From the IMG/VR virus record IMGVR_UViG_3300036761_003414, positions 1 to 41,011 of that record: a stretch of DNA of 41,011 nucleotides, one strand, 5' to 3'. Both the position numbers and the translations under genes were made by a program. The notes below the pieces were generated by a model, which ran no database searches, was not told the DNA's origin, and saw nothing but the letters and a program-made list of their open reading frames with translations. Shown in pieces: positions 16,707 through 25,786 of this stretch (within the stretch, counting starts at the first letter, position 1; each line of letters opens with the position of its first letter). Source of the DNA: a virus.

Positions 16707-16812
16707 CAATTACCTCCTGTTTATTTTTATTAGACCACAGAATGCTTGCATAGGGCAACATCCCAGTGGTAGGATTCCTGTCCCTCGAAACAGAGAAAGG
16801 TGCACGTCAAAA
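16707..16812. promoter_or_regulatory. Divergent promoter region between sigma factor and possible SSB gene
   Basis: This 106-base region separates divergent starts. On the plus strand TTGCAT (16746-16751), 18 bases, TAGGAT (16770-16775) resembles a weak sigma-70 promoter for the downstream gene. On the minus strand TTGCCC, 18 bases, TCTAAT overlaps it in the opposite direction and points at the sigma gene. The two candidates overlap, so expression could be mutually exclusive. Both are weak consensus matches. AGGAGGT next to the sigma ATG is a strong ribosome binding site. Confidence 0.35.
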
Positions 16813-17802
16813 ATGAGTAACATCGTGAAATCAGAAGTGGCCGCCCTCGAAAAATACAAAGATTATGAGAACTTCGTACGCGAATACGGCCAACGTATCT
16901 TAAGCGTTGCGCGCGATTATAAAGAGCCCGATGCCCTATTCGAGCTCGTCGACGCGCTTTCTGATGAAATCCCACAAAAAGAAGCACTTTACGATGTCTT
17001 AAAACGGCTTAACCCCGAACGTAAAGGAATCGTTAGTGAAAAAATACAGGCGTTTCACACGGACCTCCGCTTATTCCACGGAACCGGAAATGACCCAAAT
17101 CGCCCTGTCGATTTAATCCCGGGGGAGATGTATTACAGTTCAGGTGAAAAGGTTGGAAAAGAATTCATCGGTACTCCTATCTTTATTTGGGAGGGGCGTG
17201 AATTGGCGGAAAAGAAAGCCCCCGATGACGATGCGATGCCTAAGGTGATGTGTTATTCCAATGACCGTAAAATTGGGTCACATTTCGGTGAATGTCAAAA
17301 ATGCACATACCTACCGTGGCGTAAAAAGGCAGAAGACGAAGAAAAGTCGGACATGTACTGCCGTAACTATGTAAACGCGTTTATGCTGGCACAAGATGGA
17401 CGTGAACTCGTTCTCGTGCGTTTCAAGAATACGTCCGAAGGAGCAGGACGCCAACTCCTGAAATTTGCCGGAAGAACCCCGCAACTCTGGTATCGCTGGT
17501 ACTCCATGAAGACGCTTGTTCAAACCAGTGAGACCAACAAGAAGGCACGTTGGTTTATCTACGTGGTTGGGGCCATCCCTGGTCCCGAGGGGCTAGTTCC
17601 TCCGGCCCTGTCGCCTATCTGTGACGCTCTCTACTGCGCCGCAGGGCGTGACTATGTCTTCCCCGCCATCGCTCGTAGTTATGCAAATGTGCCTGAAGAA
17701 GACCCCACTGTAAAAGCAGGTGAAACGGCCGGGATACCGGCGTTAGTGACACCTGCAACTGACGCAGCATTTGGGTACGGAGCCATCAACGAAGATGCAT
17801 AA
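16813..17802 (+). CDS. Possible single-stranded DNA-binding protein with zinc motif
   Basis: This 329-residue protein resembles a phage family with the pattern CYSND-x-G ... CxxC ... CxN followed by a beta-rich segment; here CYSNDRKIG, CQKC, YCRNY and then strands such as LVLVRFKNTS. I recall that family as OB-fold, ssDNA-binding-like, but I cannot run a search. Residues 1-90 form a helical extension. It opens the replication block and is followed by its own terminator, as expected for an abundant protein such as SSB. GAAAGGTG lies upstream of the ATG. What is visible is the cysteine set and the strand-rich core; the SSB role is inference. Confidence 0.5.
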   Translation: MSNIVKSEVAALEKYKDYENFVREYGQRILSVARDYKEPDALFELVDALSDEIPQKEALYDVLKRLNPERKGIVSEKIQAFHTDLRLFHGTGNDPNRPVDLIPGEMYYSSGEKVGKEFIGTPIFIWEGRELAEKKAPDDDAMPKVMCYSNDRKIGSHFGECQKCTYLPWRKKAEDEEKSDMYCRNYVNAFMLAQDGRELVLVRFKNTSEGAGRQLLKFAGRTPQLWYRWYSMKTLVQTSETNKKARWFIYVVGAIPGPEGLVPPALSPICDALYCAAGRDYVFPAIARSYANVPEEDPTVKAGETAGIPALVTPATDAAFGYGAINEDA

Positions 17803-17833
17803 CGCGTCAACGGAGATGCACGGTTAAGAGTCG

Positions 17834-17890
17834 GACGGCTGGAGCGCGGTATCCCAACAAGGGGGTACTACGCTTCAGCCGTCTTTTTTT
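17834..17890 (+). terminator. Rho-independent terminator after the possible SSB gene
   Basis: GACGGCTGGAGCG (17834-17846) pairs with CGCTTCAGCCGTC (17871-17883) over 13 positions with one G-U wobble, followed by seven Ts. The loop can form an extra GTA-CCC/GGG-TAC stem. It lies 31 bases after the stop at 17802 and ahead of the next gene's ribosome binding site, so it should isolate or attenuate the upstream transcript. Confidence 0.85.
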
Positions 17891-17908
17891 CTCGAGAGGA
17901 ATTTCAGC

Positions 17909-18739
17909 ATGTCTGTAGAAGCTACCCCATTTGTGAAAAAGTACGCCCCTTGGTCTGCTAGCAAAGCGGATACTGCCCAACAGTGTCCTCTCAAGTTTAA
18001 GCATACGTACGTAAATAAAATGACTAAAGGACGTCTGGGGGAAGAAGCTCAAGTGGGAATTGTGGTTCACAAAATTCTGGAGCTCTGCTTATCGGGGTAC
18101 TCGCTCGATGCCGCTAAAAGTGAAGCGATGTCTGACCCCAAGACCAAACTCCTGACTTTAGAACGTGAGAAAGTAGAACTCGCAATGCCTGCGGTTGCTA
18201 CTTTCATGAAACGTACCACTAATTTCATCGAAAAAATGGGCGGTGCTGAGATTCTTATCGAGAGGAAAGTAGCGACGACTTTTAACGGACGTCCTCTTCA
18301 GTTTTTTGATAACTCCGGACTACTGCGAGGAGTTATCGATGTCGCTATTCTTTTTAACAAAAAGCCCCACATCATGATCATTGACCACAAGACAGGTAAA
18401 AACCGCGGACTTGAGTACTATAAGTGGCAATTCTTATCTTACACACTCCTCACCAAAGCAAATTATCCTCAAATTACTCATGTAATCCCGGCGATTCATT
18501 GGGTGCAAGATGAATACACCGACGTGGGTAAACCGATAGAGGTTGATAGCGTTCTCCCGTGGATTGACCAGGTGATAGAACACCTCAACAAAACCACGAA
18601 AGACGCCGCTGAAAACCTCGACCAAGGCAAACCTAGTAAGCTCTGTGGGTGGTGTGATTTCAAATCACGTTGTCCACTAGCGGTCCATGTGACAGGAGAC
18701 CTAGATGGCCAAGACGAACAAGGCAGCGGAAATTGTTAA
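17909..18739 (+). CDS. Cas4/RecB-like PD-(D/E)XK nuclease with Fe-S cysteine pattern (copy 2)
   Basis: This 276-residue protein shows the full Cas4/AddB layout: Cys26 near the N-terminus, His54, GVIDVA (Asp144), IIDHKTG (Asp159 and Lys161), Gln174, and Cys246-x2-Cys249-x5-Cys255 at the C-terminus. Those four cysteines match the 4Fe-4S staple of RecB-type nucleases. The enzyme likely degrades DNA from ends. It immediately precedes the primase-helicase, overlapping it by 35 bases, so a replication or recombination role is likely. It resembles the nuclease at 11883-12758 in architecture but differs in sequence and in cysteine spacing. A GAGAGG ribosome binding site precedes the ATG. Confidence 0.88.
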   Translation: MSVEATPFVKKYAPWSASKADTAQQCPLKFKHTYVNKMTKGRLGEEAQVGIVVHKILELCLSGYSLDAAKSEAMSDPKTKLLTLEREKVELAMPAVATFMKRTTNFIEKMGGAEILIERKVATTFNGRPLQFFDNSGLLRGVIDVAILFNKKPHIMIIDHKTGKNRGLEYYKWQFLSYTLLTKANYPQITHVIPAIHWVQDEYTDVGKPIEVDSVLPWIDQVIEHLNKTTKDAAENLDQGKPSKLCGWCDFKSRCPLAVHVTGDLDGQDEQGSGNC

Positions 18740-21700
18740 ATTTGACAAATCCTTAATAGACCGAGTTTGGGAAGGTATCACAGTTGAGAATTGGCTTAAC
18801 CTCCAAAATAGTGGGTCGTTAGGCCTCCGTAAGAACCGTGAAGATGACATCGTTAGCCTTTGTCCGCATCCTGACCACGCAGATACTTCACCTTCTTTTC
18901 ATATTTATCCTAAGAAAAAACACGGACATTGTTTTGGTTGCGGATACCACCCTATCGATCCTATCGAACTCATTTCTAATATATGCAAGACAACTTACAC
19001 GGAAACCCTCATCTATATTTCTAGTAGTTATCCAGGGGTACAATTTCTTAAGAACAGCACTTACATTACGCAGAGCGAACAGCAGTTACTCACCCAGGAA
19101 TCTAAAGAATTATTTTATGAAGTCTGCCATCAACAACTCATATTGGCCGCGCAAGCGTATGCTAAGGGATTAGCAATAGCGGCAAATCCTCGTAACAAAA
19201 TAGAGGAAGATTTATATAGCGACGATGGCGCTGAGGGCGATGTCTCGAAATTAAAAGATGACCCCGACTACCCCGGGGATACGACGACGGATAGCGTTCC
19301 TCCTCCACCTTTTCCTTCTAACGTAATCCCTATTACCGCAGGAAAAGACGGCATAGGCCTTTTAGATTTTGACTATGCTACGCAAACAATTCATTGGCTC
19401 GTGTCCGTACGCAAATTGCCTTTGAATATTCTACCTGACCTTCCTATCGGGATAGTCCCTCCTATTTCTGCTATCCCTAATTTAGCGAAACAACTTCTTG
19501 AAAGTCCTAACCGTAAAACCAAACACGATAACGCTTTAGCATTAATACAAACTATATCGGAATTCTTAAATAAAGACGTGAACAAGGGTGTGTCCAACAG
19601 CGCGACAGGTGGCGTCGTGTTTCCCCTCTGTACGGCAGAAGAACACATCGCCGCATTTCGCATACGGCTTCCAAATGCTGTAGGAGCAAACAAACGCATC
19701 ACGCTCCTCCAGGATAATTTCGAGCCTGGAATGGGTTTTTTCGGATTGAATTTCGGACCCTACCGAGAATTCCTACGGAATAACTCGACCCAAAAAATAA
19801 AGTCTTACGTCGTTGTAGAGGGTGAATTCGACGCGCTACAGCCCATGGTACAATGCCTTCAAACAGGCGTGGTCGAATGTGCCGTCGTGAGTGCCGGAGG
19901 AACGAGCTCCTTAGCTGCCTTCGATTCAGTAATACAGCTGAACGACGTCAAGTATCTGTATCTCATAGGGGATGCTCCTTCGAAAGGTAACTCGAACTCA
20001 AGCGCGAATGTTCTGGCGCAGTGGATAAACACCATCACCGCCCCCGAGTGTGGCGTCGTCATCTTCACAGATGCCGCCTGGGAAAAACTGGCTCCGGCAG
20101 AAGACTTGGATAATGCTTATGTCCTCCCCGCACTCAGTCCTCAATTTATTTCTTCCACGATACTAGACAAAGATAGTTATAAACCGGCTTGGAGTTGGTT
20201 AGTTGATGCGGCCATACTACAACTCCAGGAATACACGGCGGATGATGTCACTACCATGACCTCTACCGCGATTTCTGTAGGGCGTACGCTACATCGAAAA
20301 GAAGACATAGAAGCGTATGTCCAAGCTCTCTGCAATCTGTACCCAATCCTACGACCCAATCCTATTAAGAATGGAATCATATCGAACGATTCCAACATAA
20401 AAACGTATATCGACCGCGTTGCAGAAGTTTTAAGGTCACTCTTCACGGTAATTGGCGTAGACCGAAGTTCAAGCGAGGGTGCTACACTAGTCCTTTATAA
20501 CAAGCGTCAAAAACAATTCGCACGAGTTAAATTGGACAGCGAACGCAGCATCATCCAGGAAATCGCAAGTATCACAGGAACTATTATAACCTTTTTAGAA
20601 AAAGAAGTAGGCCTACCTTCATGTATCGTCATCCCCGATAACTCGCTCAGTCGTATCGATAAAGAATTGAGATATATCCTGCGCGAGGCCGTATTACAAC
20701 TAGTCCCCGATGCTCCCAGTATGAGCAACCTCAAGAACATACGAAATGGATATCACCACCTAGATTCAAAAGAAATTTTAGTTCACGGAACAGACGCCTA
20801 CGACATAATACGTACCGACAACGATATCTCTTATAACCTCCTCCCTTCTCCCCGTATTGGAAATATTCTCGTCGATACTTACAAAGATGACGCCGTCATA
20901 AATCGCAAATGGTTCAACCGACTAGAACCTCTTACTCCAGACGTACTTAGAAAAGCGCAGCAGTACGATATGAAAAAGGTATATCATGATCTGTGCCGCT
21001 ATTTCGACACCGGGTTTATCTTTGCCCAGCAAGACCTAAACTGCCAACTACTAGCGGCCCTGATTTTGACCTTTCCTATTATGTCCTGCTTCGACCGGCA
21101 AGTCGTCGTGCACTTTACAGGGGAAACAGGGTCTGGAAAAACCACCCTACAGTCTGTTTTCAGCGAGGTAGAAAAAGATTCGAGCAATTTGAGTATTCAA
21201 CTCCTGTATGCGTCACGTTATGTTCAGCATATAACCGTTCCAGCCCTAGCGTTTGATGCTGAGGATTGTGCTATCCTGTACTGCGTAGACGAACTTGAAT
21301 CAGATACCGTCAAAAATAAACAGGCGACTGACCAATTTCTAGAAATGTTACGTGGAGCTACTTCTGGAAATAGCTCCCGAACAACCATGAATAGGAATGG
21401 AGAAGGGACTATAACACGCTGCATTAATGTCCCCGTGATATTCGGAAGTATAACAGGGACAGACAAACCCCAAGACCTAAATCGTATCATCAGTATTAAC
21501 ATGGTCAAACGTATAGGATATTCCGACCCAAACTCTTCGATTCATCGAGTCTTTTCCCCCCAAGAACTGTATGATTTACGCTTAGCTGTCAACTTTGGTA
21601 TGTATTCACATATTCCTAAAGTACGTGAACATTACACTGCATTCAGATCGAGCTACGACAAAATTAAAGACCAATTAGAATCATCAGTTGAATTCCGATT

Positions 21701-22343
21701 CATGTCCGCATTTTTCCCCGTCTTCGCCGTGCTTGAAACGATTGGCATTGACTATATGTCCTTCTTTAAAGAGTACGTAAAAAATAATGAGTCGTTAATC
21801 CGGCGCACGACCCAAAGTAGCGATGCCGATACGTATCTCACCAAGATACTCCACCACAGCGTAATCCGCCTATCGGATTTCAAAGAAACTGCGCAGTGCC
21901 AAAGCTTAGCGCGCATAATAGCCAACCGCTCATGGCGCCAAGAACTCAACGATACAGGTGTAGGGGTATTCTATGACGAACTAAAACAATTAATGCTTTT
22001 CAATATCGAACAAGTTATAACGCACCTCCTACCTAGTCACGAGCGAAACACTAACGCCACAAGTGCTTTGAATTTACGTAATACGCTCGGACGACATCCC
22101 GCGGCACTAACCGATGAAGCGATTAAAGAATCCGGTATCCTCAGTCGTGCTTCTATGTCTATGGGAATAGGCGTGAGCATCGACAACGTCATGGTATTTA
22201 ACGGGAGATACTGGTTGGATGCCCACGACGCAAACATTAAGAGCGCTTCTTTAGCAGATAAGGGAAAAGAAAAGAAAAAAGAAGAAGCAGAAGAAATGCA
22301 GGAGGATGAGATCACGGAGGACACAATCGATGCTGACTTCTAA
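18705..22343 (+). CDS. Primase-helicase fusion (CHC2 zinc finger, Toprim-like, P-loop ATPase)
   Basis: This 1212-residue protein starts with a DnaG-type zinc finger: Cys53, His58, Cys76 and Cys79 around CPHPDH and HCFGCG. A Toprim-like segment follows, VVVEGEFDAL (Glu372, Asp376), with a second conserved position IGDA at about 421-424. The usual DxD acidic pair there appears reduced to one Asp. The C-terminal half has a P-loop, GETGSGKT (806-813), and Walker B CVDELES (Asp862, Glu863). The tail is highly charged (KEKKKEEAEE). It should lay RNA primers and unwind DNA at the fork, like T7 gp4 in role, though the ATPase is not of the T7 DnaB type by its motifs. AGGAG precedes the ATG. Confidence 0.85.
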   Translation: MAKTNKAAEIVKFDKSLIDRVWEGITVENWLNLQNSGSLGLRKNREDDIVSLCPHPDHADTSPSFHIYPKKKHGHCFGCGYHPIDPIELISNICKTTYTETLIYISSSYPGVQFLKNSTYITQSEQQLLTQESKELFYEVCHQQLILAAQAYAKGLAIAANPRNKIEEDLYSDDGAEGDVSKLKDDPDYPGDTTTDSVPPPPFPSNVIPITAGKDGIGLLDFDYATQTIHWLVSVRKLPLNILPDLPIGIVPPISAIPNLAKQLLESPNRKTKHDNALALIQTISEFLNKDVNKGVSNSATGGVVFPLCTAEEHIAAFRIRLPNAVGANKRITLLQDNFEPGMGFFGLNFGPYREFLRNNSTQKIKSYVVVEGEFDALQPMVQCLQTGVVECAVVSAGGTSSLAAFDSVIQLNDVKYLYLIGDAPSKGNSNSSANVLAQWINTITAPECGVVIFTDAAWEKLAPAEDLDNAYVLPALSPQFISSTILDKDSYKPAWSWLVDAAILQLQEYTADDVTTMTSTAISVGRTLHRKEDIEAYVQALCNLYPILRPNPIKNGIISNDSNIKTYIDRVAEVLRSLFTVIGVDRSSSEGATLVLYNKRQKQFARVKLDSERSIIQEIASITGTIITFLEKEVGLPSCIVIPDNSLSRIDKELRYILREAVLQLVPDAPSMSNLKNIRNGYHHLDSKEILVHGTDAYDIIRTDNDISYNLLPSPRIGNILVDTYKDDAVINRKWFNRLEPLTPDVLRKAQQYDMKKVYHDLCRYFDTGFIFAQQDLNCQLLAALILTFPIMSCFDRQVVVHFTGETGSGKTTLQSVFSEVEKDSSNLSIQLLYASRYVQHITVPALAFDAEDCAILYCVDELESDTVKNKQATDQFLEMLRGATSGNSSRTTMNRNGEGTITRCINVPVIFGSITGTDKPQDLNRIISINMVKRIGYSDPNSSIHRVFSPQELYDLRLAVNFGMYSHIPKVREHYTAFRSSYDKIKDQLESSVEFRFMSAFFPVFAVLETIGIDYMSFFKEYVKNNESLIRRTTQSSDADTYLTKILHHSVIRLSDFKETAQCQSLARIIANRSWRQELNDTGVGVFYDELKQLMLFNIEQVITHLLPSHERNTNATSALNLRNTLGRHPAALTDEAIKESGILSRASMSMGIGVSIDNVMVFNGRYWLDAHDANIKSASLADKGKEKKKEEAEEMQEDEITEDTIDADF

Positions 22344-25300
22344 TGACTCCCCTAATGTCGCAGGCCCTATCGCGGATTGTTACACCTGCAAGATGGCCGG
22401 CGCCTGGAACTTTCCAAACTGTCCCACGTGTCCAAGCTACCAAAAAAATCATTTTGCAGTAAGTCATGGGAGCGGACCCCAAACAGCTAATTACATATGC
22501 GTGGGAGAATCCCCCTACATACTCACTCTTGCCTCAAGTGGAAATCATTCGGGTTGGATTAAGGACATCGAACGGTCTGCTCGCCTGACCTTTGAGACAC
22601 TAGACAAAAAGTACAACAACCCCGTGGGGCATTTTACCTATGCCGTTCGATGTCAGGCTGAAAAACCCAGCGCCAAAGAGATAAATGCATGTGCTCCAAA
22701 TCTCATCGCGGAAATTCTCGAGTGTAGTGTACCCGAAAAACCCATATGCATATTTGTTATGGGTGCGACCGGGTTAAAAGCTCTTGGAATCCAATTCAAA
22801 AAATACATGGAGGTCATCGGGAAAACAATTGAAACGACTATCGAAGGTAGACGTGCCTTCGTATTCGTCTCCCTATCAAAACGTCAACTCGTGACAAAGG
22901 CGGGTTACTCTGAAATTCTAACACGTCAAGTCGAAGTCTTCCTCGAAATGGTTAAAAAGAATATGGAGGGAACCTTAGAGGACCAACGCACCATCCTAGC
23001 GCGCCTATCCGAGAAGTACCGTTACCCTAAAACAGTGCAGGAACTCGACACCCTCGTCACCGATATCCTACGAGAAACTACCGATAAAACTCCGATATCA
23101 ATCGACACTGAAACAAATTCACTCTACCCCCACAGGTCGAAACTAAAGTTACTCATGGTATCCGTCAGCTGGGGCACAGGACGTTCTGCTGCTATCCAAC
23201 TTGAACACCCTGAATCGGTTTTAAAACTCGAAGATGCTCGGCCTCATCTCGAGCGTCTATTTAGCAGTTCTAGATACAAAGTATTTGCGAATGCTAAATA
23301 CGACCTCAAGGTTTTAGAGCGAAAAGGATTTAAGATAAGACGACTCTCCTGGGACGTGATGCTGGGCGAACATTTGATAGAGGAGGATAAAAAAGGATTC
23401 TACGGATTGAAAAGCATTACACGCTTGCGCCTACCTGAATTCGCGGCCTACGAGGACGAACTCAAAGAGATTTATGCCAAGCGCATGGATAACGATTCCC
23501 TCGTCCCAGCACCTGTCACCGAAGAAGATGAAGAAAAACTTCTTTTAAAACGGGTCAAACCCAAGCGTAAAAAGAAGGTTAAAGCAGAAGGACCTAAGTT
23601 ATCTCGCCTCGAGAAGAAACTCGCGGAGGATGACGGATTTCAAGCCATCCCTCTCCGCGACCTTCTTCAATACGCGGCCTTCGATACCGACGTCACGCTC
23701 CGTATCGCAGCTCAGCAGCGTAAAGAACTCACCAACGAATCACGTAAACTCGAAAAGAAACGCCTCGAATTCCTAGGCAGTACTTCTGCTAACTCGCGGA
23801 ACATAGGGGAAACTCTTTGTCCCATCCCCAATCCTCCGCAGTACAACATGTCTGCCCGCATCATTCCGACAACCCGCGTCCTCGCGAAGATGGAACTCCA
23901 TGGAATGGCTGTGGACCGCGAGTACATTCTCCAATTGCAGATCGCCATGGACAGTTACCTCGCGAGCTCGTCCGCCATCTTCTCTGACATGCTGCCCGTG
24001 GGCTTCGCCGACTTCAACCCCGCCAGCACCCAGCACGTGGCCAAGGCCCTCTTCTCCACCGGGTACCTCCAACCAGGGACCGGAGCGCTCGTCTGCTACG
24101 CCGGGAAGATTGAGCCCCCTCGCACGGAGAAGGGCGCTATCTCCACCGATGCCAAGTTCCTCAAGTTCCTCGCGACCACCCACAAGTGCGCGCTCAGTAC
24201 TGCCCTCCTCGAGTTCCGCGGCATCAGCAAGGCCAGGTCGACCTTCATCGAGAACATCGAGGTGCTCAGCCGGGAAGATGGAAGGATGCATTCGAACTTC
24301 CATCAACATGGAACGGCGACGAATCGGTTATGTGTTTCGAAGAACACTATTCTAGAAACATCGTTGGGGTCCTATAAAATCCCAGAGGTGGACGTTACAA
24401 AGAAACCAAAAATTATTTCCCACACAGGCAAATGGCAAACAATTACTGACCTTACTTATAAAGGTCGTGACTCTATGTTCCGCGTAACACTTAGAAATAA
24501 GTCTAAAATAGAGGTTACGGCTGCGCACAGATTTCTCACACCTACTGGGTATAAACATCTTTACAACCTTCACCCTTCGCACGAAGTTATGACTTATCAA
24601 GATGGACTGTTTGTAGCGAATCGCATCGCCTCCATTCGCCCTCTCGGAGTAATGGATGTCTGGGATATCCAAGTCGAAGAGGACCATTCGTATGTAGCGC
24701 ATGGGTTTGTAAACCACAACTCTTCTAGTGAAGAGAACATGCAGAATATCCCTAAGAAAATAGGGAAACCACCCCACCAATACAACATCAAACGTGTATT
24801 TATATCCACCCACCCCGACCTCATCCTCGTCAACGCCGACGCCAAGGCCGCCGAGGTCCGCGTATACGCCGCGTATAGCCATGACAAAGCGCTCATAGCC
24901 GCGCTTAACGACGGCATGGACCCGCACAGCTTCTTCGCCTCCACCGTCTACAACGTGGACAATCTCCTCAAGGACATCGCCCCCGGACAAAGGAGTGGGG
25001 TCCTCGAGACCATCGGCGTCGACATGAAACACGCCTGGAACTATGCCGACTTCGAGGCACGGGACTCCATCAAGAAGACAGACAAGGTTTATGGAGAGCA
25101 ACTCGATGCCCTCCGAAAGAACATCAAGCGAGTCGTGTTCGGCATCCTGTATGGCGCCGCTCCGAAGAAGATTGCAGGCATCGTAGGCATCCCCGATAAC
25201 CAGGCCCAGGCCATCATCAAGTCCCTCTTCGATATGTTCCCATCCATCAAGGGTTACATCCGAGCGACCAAAGACCAAGTCACCCACCTCGGTATCGTAG

Positions 25301-25776
25301 AGACGTTCCTCGGTCGACGACGTCACCTCAGTCTGAAGAATCTCCCCAGCATCATGCGCGGGCGCGCAGAACGCCAAGCGGTCAATTTCAAGATCCAAAA
25401 CACCAGCGCCGAGATGGTGCTCGACGTCCTCTGCGCCACCGACCCCGTCATCAGCAACGACTTCGGCGGGAACATGCTCAACACGGTACACGACTCGCTT
25501 GTGTTCCAAATCCCGAAGAAGTACGTGCACCAAATGCCCGCCTTCATCCAGGACTACGGTGTGAAACAGGTCGCACAGAAATTCCCCTGGCTCCCTGTCC
25601 CCTTCTCATGGGACGTCGAAGTGGGCAATACCTACGGCGATTTGATGCCCGTGAACACCTTCCTATCGGACCACCCCGAGCTCGCCAAGAGCGACAACGA
25701 CGATGACGATTATCTGGACCTGGAAATCAGAAATGCCCTAGCTGCAGAAGGTGCTGCAGAACAATCCGCGGCCTAA
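22330..25776 (+). CDS. DNA polymerase I-family replicase: UDG-like, 3'-5' exonuclease and polymerase, with mini-intein
   Basis: This 1148-residue protein has an N-terminal four-cysteine cluster (Cys17, 20, 31, 34) and a uracil-DNA-glycosylase-like fold (about 53-225; YICVGESPY and FVMGATGLKALG). A DnaQ-type proofreading exonuclease follows (Asp259-x-Glu261 in IDTET, NAKYDLK, and AAFDTD). The family A polymerase carries motif A Asp837 (NADAKAAEVRV), the O-helix RKNIKRVVFGILYGA and motif C VHDS (His1054-Asp1055). SPO1-like phage polymerases have a comparable UDG-like extension. A 130-residue intein interrupts GTATNRL/SSSEENMQNIP. ATG 22330 is chosen because ACGGAGGA lies eight bases upstream; ATG 22306 abuts its own GGAGG too closely. 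The third codon position turns markedly GC-rich after about 23630, except in the intein. Confidence 0.93.
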   Translation: MLTSNDSPNVAGPIADCYTCKMAGAWNFPNCPTCPSYQKNHFAVSHGSGPQTANYICVGESPYILTLASSGNHSGWIKDIERSARLTFETLDKKYNNPVGHFTYAVRCQAEKPSAKEINACAPNLIAEILECSVPEKPICIFVMGATGLKALGIQFKKYMEVIGKTIETTIEGRRAFVFVSLSKRQLVTKAGYSEILTRQVEVFLEMVKKNMEGTLEDQRTILARLSEKYRYPKTVQELDTLVTDILRETTDKTPISIDTETNSLYPHRSKLKLLMVSVSWGTGRSAAIQLEHPESVLKLEDARPHLERLFSSSRYKVFANAKYDLKVLERKGFKIRRLSWDVMLGEHLIEEDKKGFYGLKSITRLRLPEFAAYEDELKEIYAKRMDNDSLVPAPVTEEDEEKLLLKRVKPKRKKKVKAEGPKLSRLEKKLAEDDGFQAIPLRDLLQYAAFDTDVTLRIAAQQRKELTNESRKLEKKRLEFLGSTSANSRNIGETLCPIPNPPQYNMSARIIPTTRVLAKMELHGMAVDREYILQLQIAMDSYLASSSAIFSDMLPVGFADFNPASTQHVAKALFSTGYLQPGTGALVCYAGKIEPPRTEKGAISTDAKFLKFLATTHKCALSTALLEFRGISKARSTFIENIEVLSREDGRMHSNFHQHGTATNRLCVSKNTILETSLGSYKIPEVDVTKKPKIISHTGKWQTITDLTYKGRDSMFRVTLRNKSKIEVTAAHRFLTPTGYKHLYNLHPSHEVMTYQDGLFVANRIASIRPLGVMDVWDIQVEEDHSYVAHGFVNHNSSSEENMQNIPKKIGKPPHQYNIKRVFISTHPDLILVNADAKAAEVRVYAAYSHDKALIAALNDGMDPHSFFASTVYNVDNLLKDIAPGQRSGVLETIGVDMKHAWNYADFEARDSIKKTDKVYGEQLDALRKNIKRVVFGILYGAAPKKIAGIVGIPDNQAQAIIKSLFDMFPSIKGYIRATKDQVTHLGIVETFLGRRRHLSLKNLPSIMRGRAERQAVNFKIQNTSAEMVLDVLCATDPVISNDFGGNMLNTVHDSLVFQIPKKYVHQMPAFIQDYGVKQVAQKFPWLPVPFSWDVEVGNTYGDLMPVNTFLSDHPELAKSDNDDDDYLDLEIRNALAAEGAAEQSAA
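24331..24720 (+). other. Mini-intein in DNA polymerase, 130 residues
   Basis: The insert begins with Cys (CVSKNTILETSLG), has the block B motif TAAH and ends with block F/G VEEDHSYVAHGFVNHN, followed by Ser+1. It separates GTATNRL from SSSEENMQNIP, which is contiguous in family A polymerases (TGRLSSSxPNLQNIP). All canonical splicing residues are present, including the penultimate His. There is no homing endonuclease domain. Its base composition is AT-richer than the polymerase sequence on both sides, consistent with separate ancestry. Confidence 0.95.
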
Positions 25777-25786
25777 CGCTCAATTC

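Noticed and set aside
24352-25533. A 393-codon open frame on the minus strand inside the polymerase gene
   Set aside because: It mirrors the GC-ending codons of a clearly homologous family A polymerase and spans the intein boundary, which a real independent gene would not be expected to do.
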